Shown in pieces: positions 62,023 to 64,000 of a stretch of 64,000 bases of DNA. Origin of the DNA: Candidatus Flexifilum breve (lineage in GTDB: Bacteria > Chloroflexota > Anaerolineae > Aggregatilineales > Phototrophicaceae). The notes under the pieces are model-generated. The model saw nothing but the letters and a program-made list of their open reading frames with translations. It ran no database searches and was not told the DNA's origin. A program made the position numbers and the translations under genes. Position 1 is the first letter of the stretch. Each line of letters begins with the position of its first letter. The stretch spans positions 375,869 through 439,868 of the forward strand of contig JADKGC010000006.1 in the NCBI GenBank assembly GCA_016717205.1, read 5' to 3'.

Positions 62023-63064
62023 TTACCTGACTAAACGCTTATTGACATAGGAAGACGTATTCAACTGTACAAGCGCACGATAGCTGGGCACGAATCGGAT
62101 GATTTTGCCGACCTTGCCTAATGTAGCTACGGACTTTGCTTCAAGTATAGTATGATCGCTGGTTGAACCAACTATATGTACATCAGAATCTAGGGGGATC
62201 AATTCATTTACATCAACGTCTTGATATCCGATTCCGATTAGCGCTCGAACAGAAGAGTCTCGGAAGTCAAAGGAGGATTTTGGTCTTCGCCTCGAACGGT
62301 CGACGACTTCAGCCATAAGTATGAAGGCATCATCAAAGGTATCTGCAATTCTATTTCCGAGTCCATCTGTGCCTAATGCAATCGCCTCTCCTATCCGTAT
62401 CTCGTCAACTCCGACTGGAAATTCATCGTTCGTAATTGCCCCTAAAACAGCCGATCCTCCAAGTGAAAGAACCGGATTTGGACAATCAGCATAGCTTCTT
62501 AGAATATTTTTGTGCTGTAAAAGACGCGCCAGCAGTTCCAACAGATGGTGCCATTAATTGTTGCATCCAAATGTCGATGCAATACCTGATACTTTCACTC
62601 CACCAAGGGACTTGAGCTGAGTAGCAAAGTCTTTTAGCACATCCGCATATATACCCTCACGATTATCGCCCATATCCAGAGCGATTATTAGGCTGTGCTG
62701 TAGACCTCGTTCAGCGAATAGCCGTGCGAGTTGTGCTGCAGAGTCTATGTCAGAGATGAAACTGGAATCTACACTAGGATACAGAAGAGGGGCGATAGAC
62801 AGGGAAGGTGTCCGAATTAACCTGCAGTTAGCCTTAGGAGCCAAAGATTTGAGCGCGGAAATATTCTGAATGTGGGCATCAGCATAGTCCAATATGCCAG
62901 CTTCAATGAAGACTTGAAGAATCGGCAAGCATCCCCCATAAACTTTGGTTACTACGATGAGTTCCGCCCCCACATTCCTAAGGATACTTCGTATGACTTG
63001 GACATTTTCGACTAACTAACTTATCTACGTTGATCTCGATGCTTGGCAGAGGTGGGGTTGACAC
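62023..63064 (-). pseudogene. alanine/ornithine racemase-family PLP enzyme, interrupted
   Basis: Restored sequence matches the fold-III PLP racemases of the ornithine racemase (Orr) type. The N-terminus PSIEINVDKLV from a GTG at 63062-63064 shifts frame near 63013 to VENVQVIRSILRNVGAELIVVTKVYGG, where the Lys in VTK should bind PLP. It continues with LIIALDMGDNREGIYADVL to an in-frame TAA at 62554-62556. The same frame then goes on with ARLLQHKNILRSY, LSLGGSAVLGAI, VDEIRIGEAIALG and GSTSDHTI to 62023. The TAA may reflect two compensating indels. About 345 residues if intact. It would interconvert D- and L-amino acids. Confidence 0.7.
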
Positions 63065-63091
63065 GAGAGATCCTCAGAGAATGTATGATAA

Positions 63092-63736
63092 TCATCGGCT
63101 ATTAAGATCAAGGGTAGCTTCTGGATCGATTACCGCATCTCTTGTCGGCAATGCTTCCGGGACGGCGGTTTCCTCTTCAACTATCGGTGTAATCGGCACG
63201 ATTTGTATTGTAATGGGATCTCTAATATCTATTGGTTGTGTCGCCTGATAGAGATTGACAATTAACGAAAACAATGAGACCACCGTTGAAATAATCAGGG
63301 TAATCACCGTTACTCGAAGCAAACGACGATCAATGTTAATCTGTTCAGCAGTTAGTCCAAACTCCTCAATCCTTTGCCTCTTTGCCTGTTGAACTCAACT
63401 TCGTCTTCTACAGTTCTAAAGGATTTGCCAACCTCAAAACCGGCGAAGCATCCCCATTGAGTTTTGTCCTCAAGGCAAATAAAGTCATACTGAGGGCTAT
63501 TTGAATAGTCCTGCGATACTTAATGATTGGCGTCTGCCGACCCCATTGGTGAACTCTAATGAATCTGACCATCTGTGTCGATAACAAGCAAAGTAGCGCG
63601 GTAGCTGCCGAAATGATGCTTTATTTTCATACTGTTGCCTGATGCTTAGGGATACTTCCTCGAAAGCATCCACCGCTGTAACATCGTTTGCGCTCACCTT
63701 TGCGAGAAAGTGACAGTCAATACAATTCTGAATCAT
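63092..63736 (-). pseudogene. hypothetical membrane protein, two apparent frameshifts
   Basis: Three frames read as one gene. MIQNCIDCHFLAKVSANDVTAVDAFEEVSLSIRQQ starts at 63736. A middle part SQDYSNSPQYDFICLEDKTQWGCFAGFEVG follows from about 63505 to 63390. The last part is KRQRIEEFGLTAEQINIDRRLLRVTVITLIISTVVSLFSLIVNLY, ending at 63092. The product would have an N-terminal Cys-rich cytoplasmic domain, one or two membrane helices near the end, and an acidic tail. No family recognised. It is 27 bases upstream of the racemase and may be the first gene of this operon. Confidence 0.45.
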
Positions 63737-64000
63737 ATGTTCGTTGACCCCTAACTATTCGGAAGCGTCGATTTCACTATAACTCCAATTTTGCGTTTTA
63801 TACCTCATGTGAAAAGAAACACCCGAGTATGATGGTAACGTTCCATAGATCGTTTTGGGCAGGATGTAAATGTAGGAAACAGAAGTAAAATGTCACTGTA
63901 TTAGGTGCCTAGTCAAGAGGAAACTGTTAAAAAGTGATAATCTCAAAGTCGGTAGAGTTGTTCATTTCCTTATTCCCATGAAGATGAAGAGAAGTGTGCA

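Noticed and set aside
63737..64000. Right-edge region
   Set aside because: AT-rich, no open frame of note and no repeat that I can support within 264 bases.

Overview
The window most likely comes from a member of the Chloroflexota (Anaerolineae-like). The evidence is the GC-rich sequence, several exported proteins whose signal peptides end in an Ala-Ala-Gln-Asp type site, a four-GAF NarX-type kinase, DUF6438, DUF2202 and NamZ (DUF1343) families, and peptide-type ABC transporters. This assignment is inferred from gene content alone. No rRNA, complete tRNA or CRISPR array was seen.

Layout. 1-6 kb: a membrane protein running off the left edge, an AlbA/Schlafen-type regulator, a heavily frameshifted trio (radical SAM, membrane protein, methyltransferase) and glnS. 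6-12.5 kb: a cytochrome c lipoprotein, a secreted PhoX-like protein with a structured leader, and a NarL/NarX-type two-component pair. 12.6-22.8 kb: a tandem DUF6438 protein, then a dpp-type ABC importer followed by nagZ and namZ, which looks like a muropeptide uptake and recycling unit. 23-34.7 kb: an extracytoplasmic electron-transfer cluster. It holds a DUF2202 ferritin-like protein, an exported repeat protein, cytochrome b, Rieske protein, a tri-haem cytochrome c, an OmpR/EnvZ-type pair, ApbE, an SH3 protein, a haem-binding protein, a ferric-reductase-like membrane protein and a cation diffusion facilitator. A second OmpR-type pair follows at 34.6-36.8 kb.

36.9-45.8 kb is an arsenic resistance island. 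One operon reads ArsC, ArsR-ArsC fusion, metallophosphoesterase, aquaporin. A second block has an ArsO-like flavoprotein, ArsR, a Cys-tailed flavoprotein and an MFS carrier. A third operon reads ArsR, small thioredoxin, ArsP-type permease. All three ArsR genes have inverted-repeat operator candidates just upstream.

46-64 kb looks acquired. It starts with a broken ribbon-helix-helix antitoxin gene and twin hairpins. It continues with ParA, ParB, a 20-bp palindrome that could be parS, and a Toprim/helicase primase with repeats downstream. From about 51.9 kb the sequence is visibly AT-richer. Two convergent gene blocks there encode a radical SAM enzyme, aldo/keto reductase and QueC-like PP-loop ATPase on the plus strand. 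The minus strand carries a membrane protein, PLP amino-acid racemase, STAND ATPase with TPRs, COG3375-type GNAT, ATP-grasp ligase and asparaginase II. This is the best candidate for an undescribed system, possibly modified or D-amino acid metabolism under a STAND sensor.

At least a dozen genes are interrupted by single-base frameshifts, concentrated in the first 4.2 kb and the last 6 kb. Residual assembly indels are as likely as true decay, so products are described as if the frame were restored.
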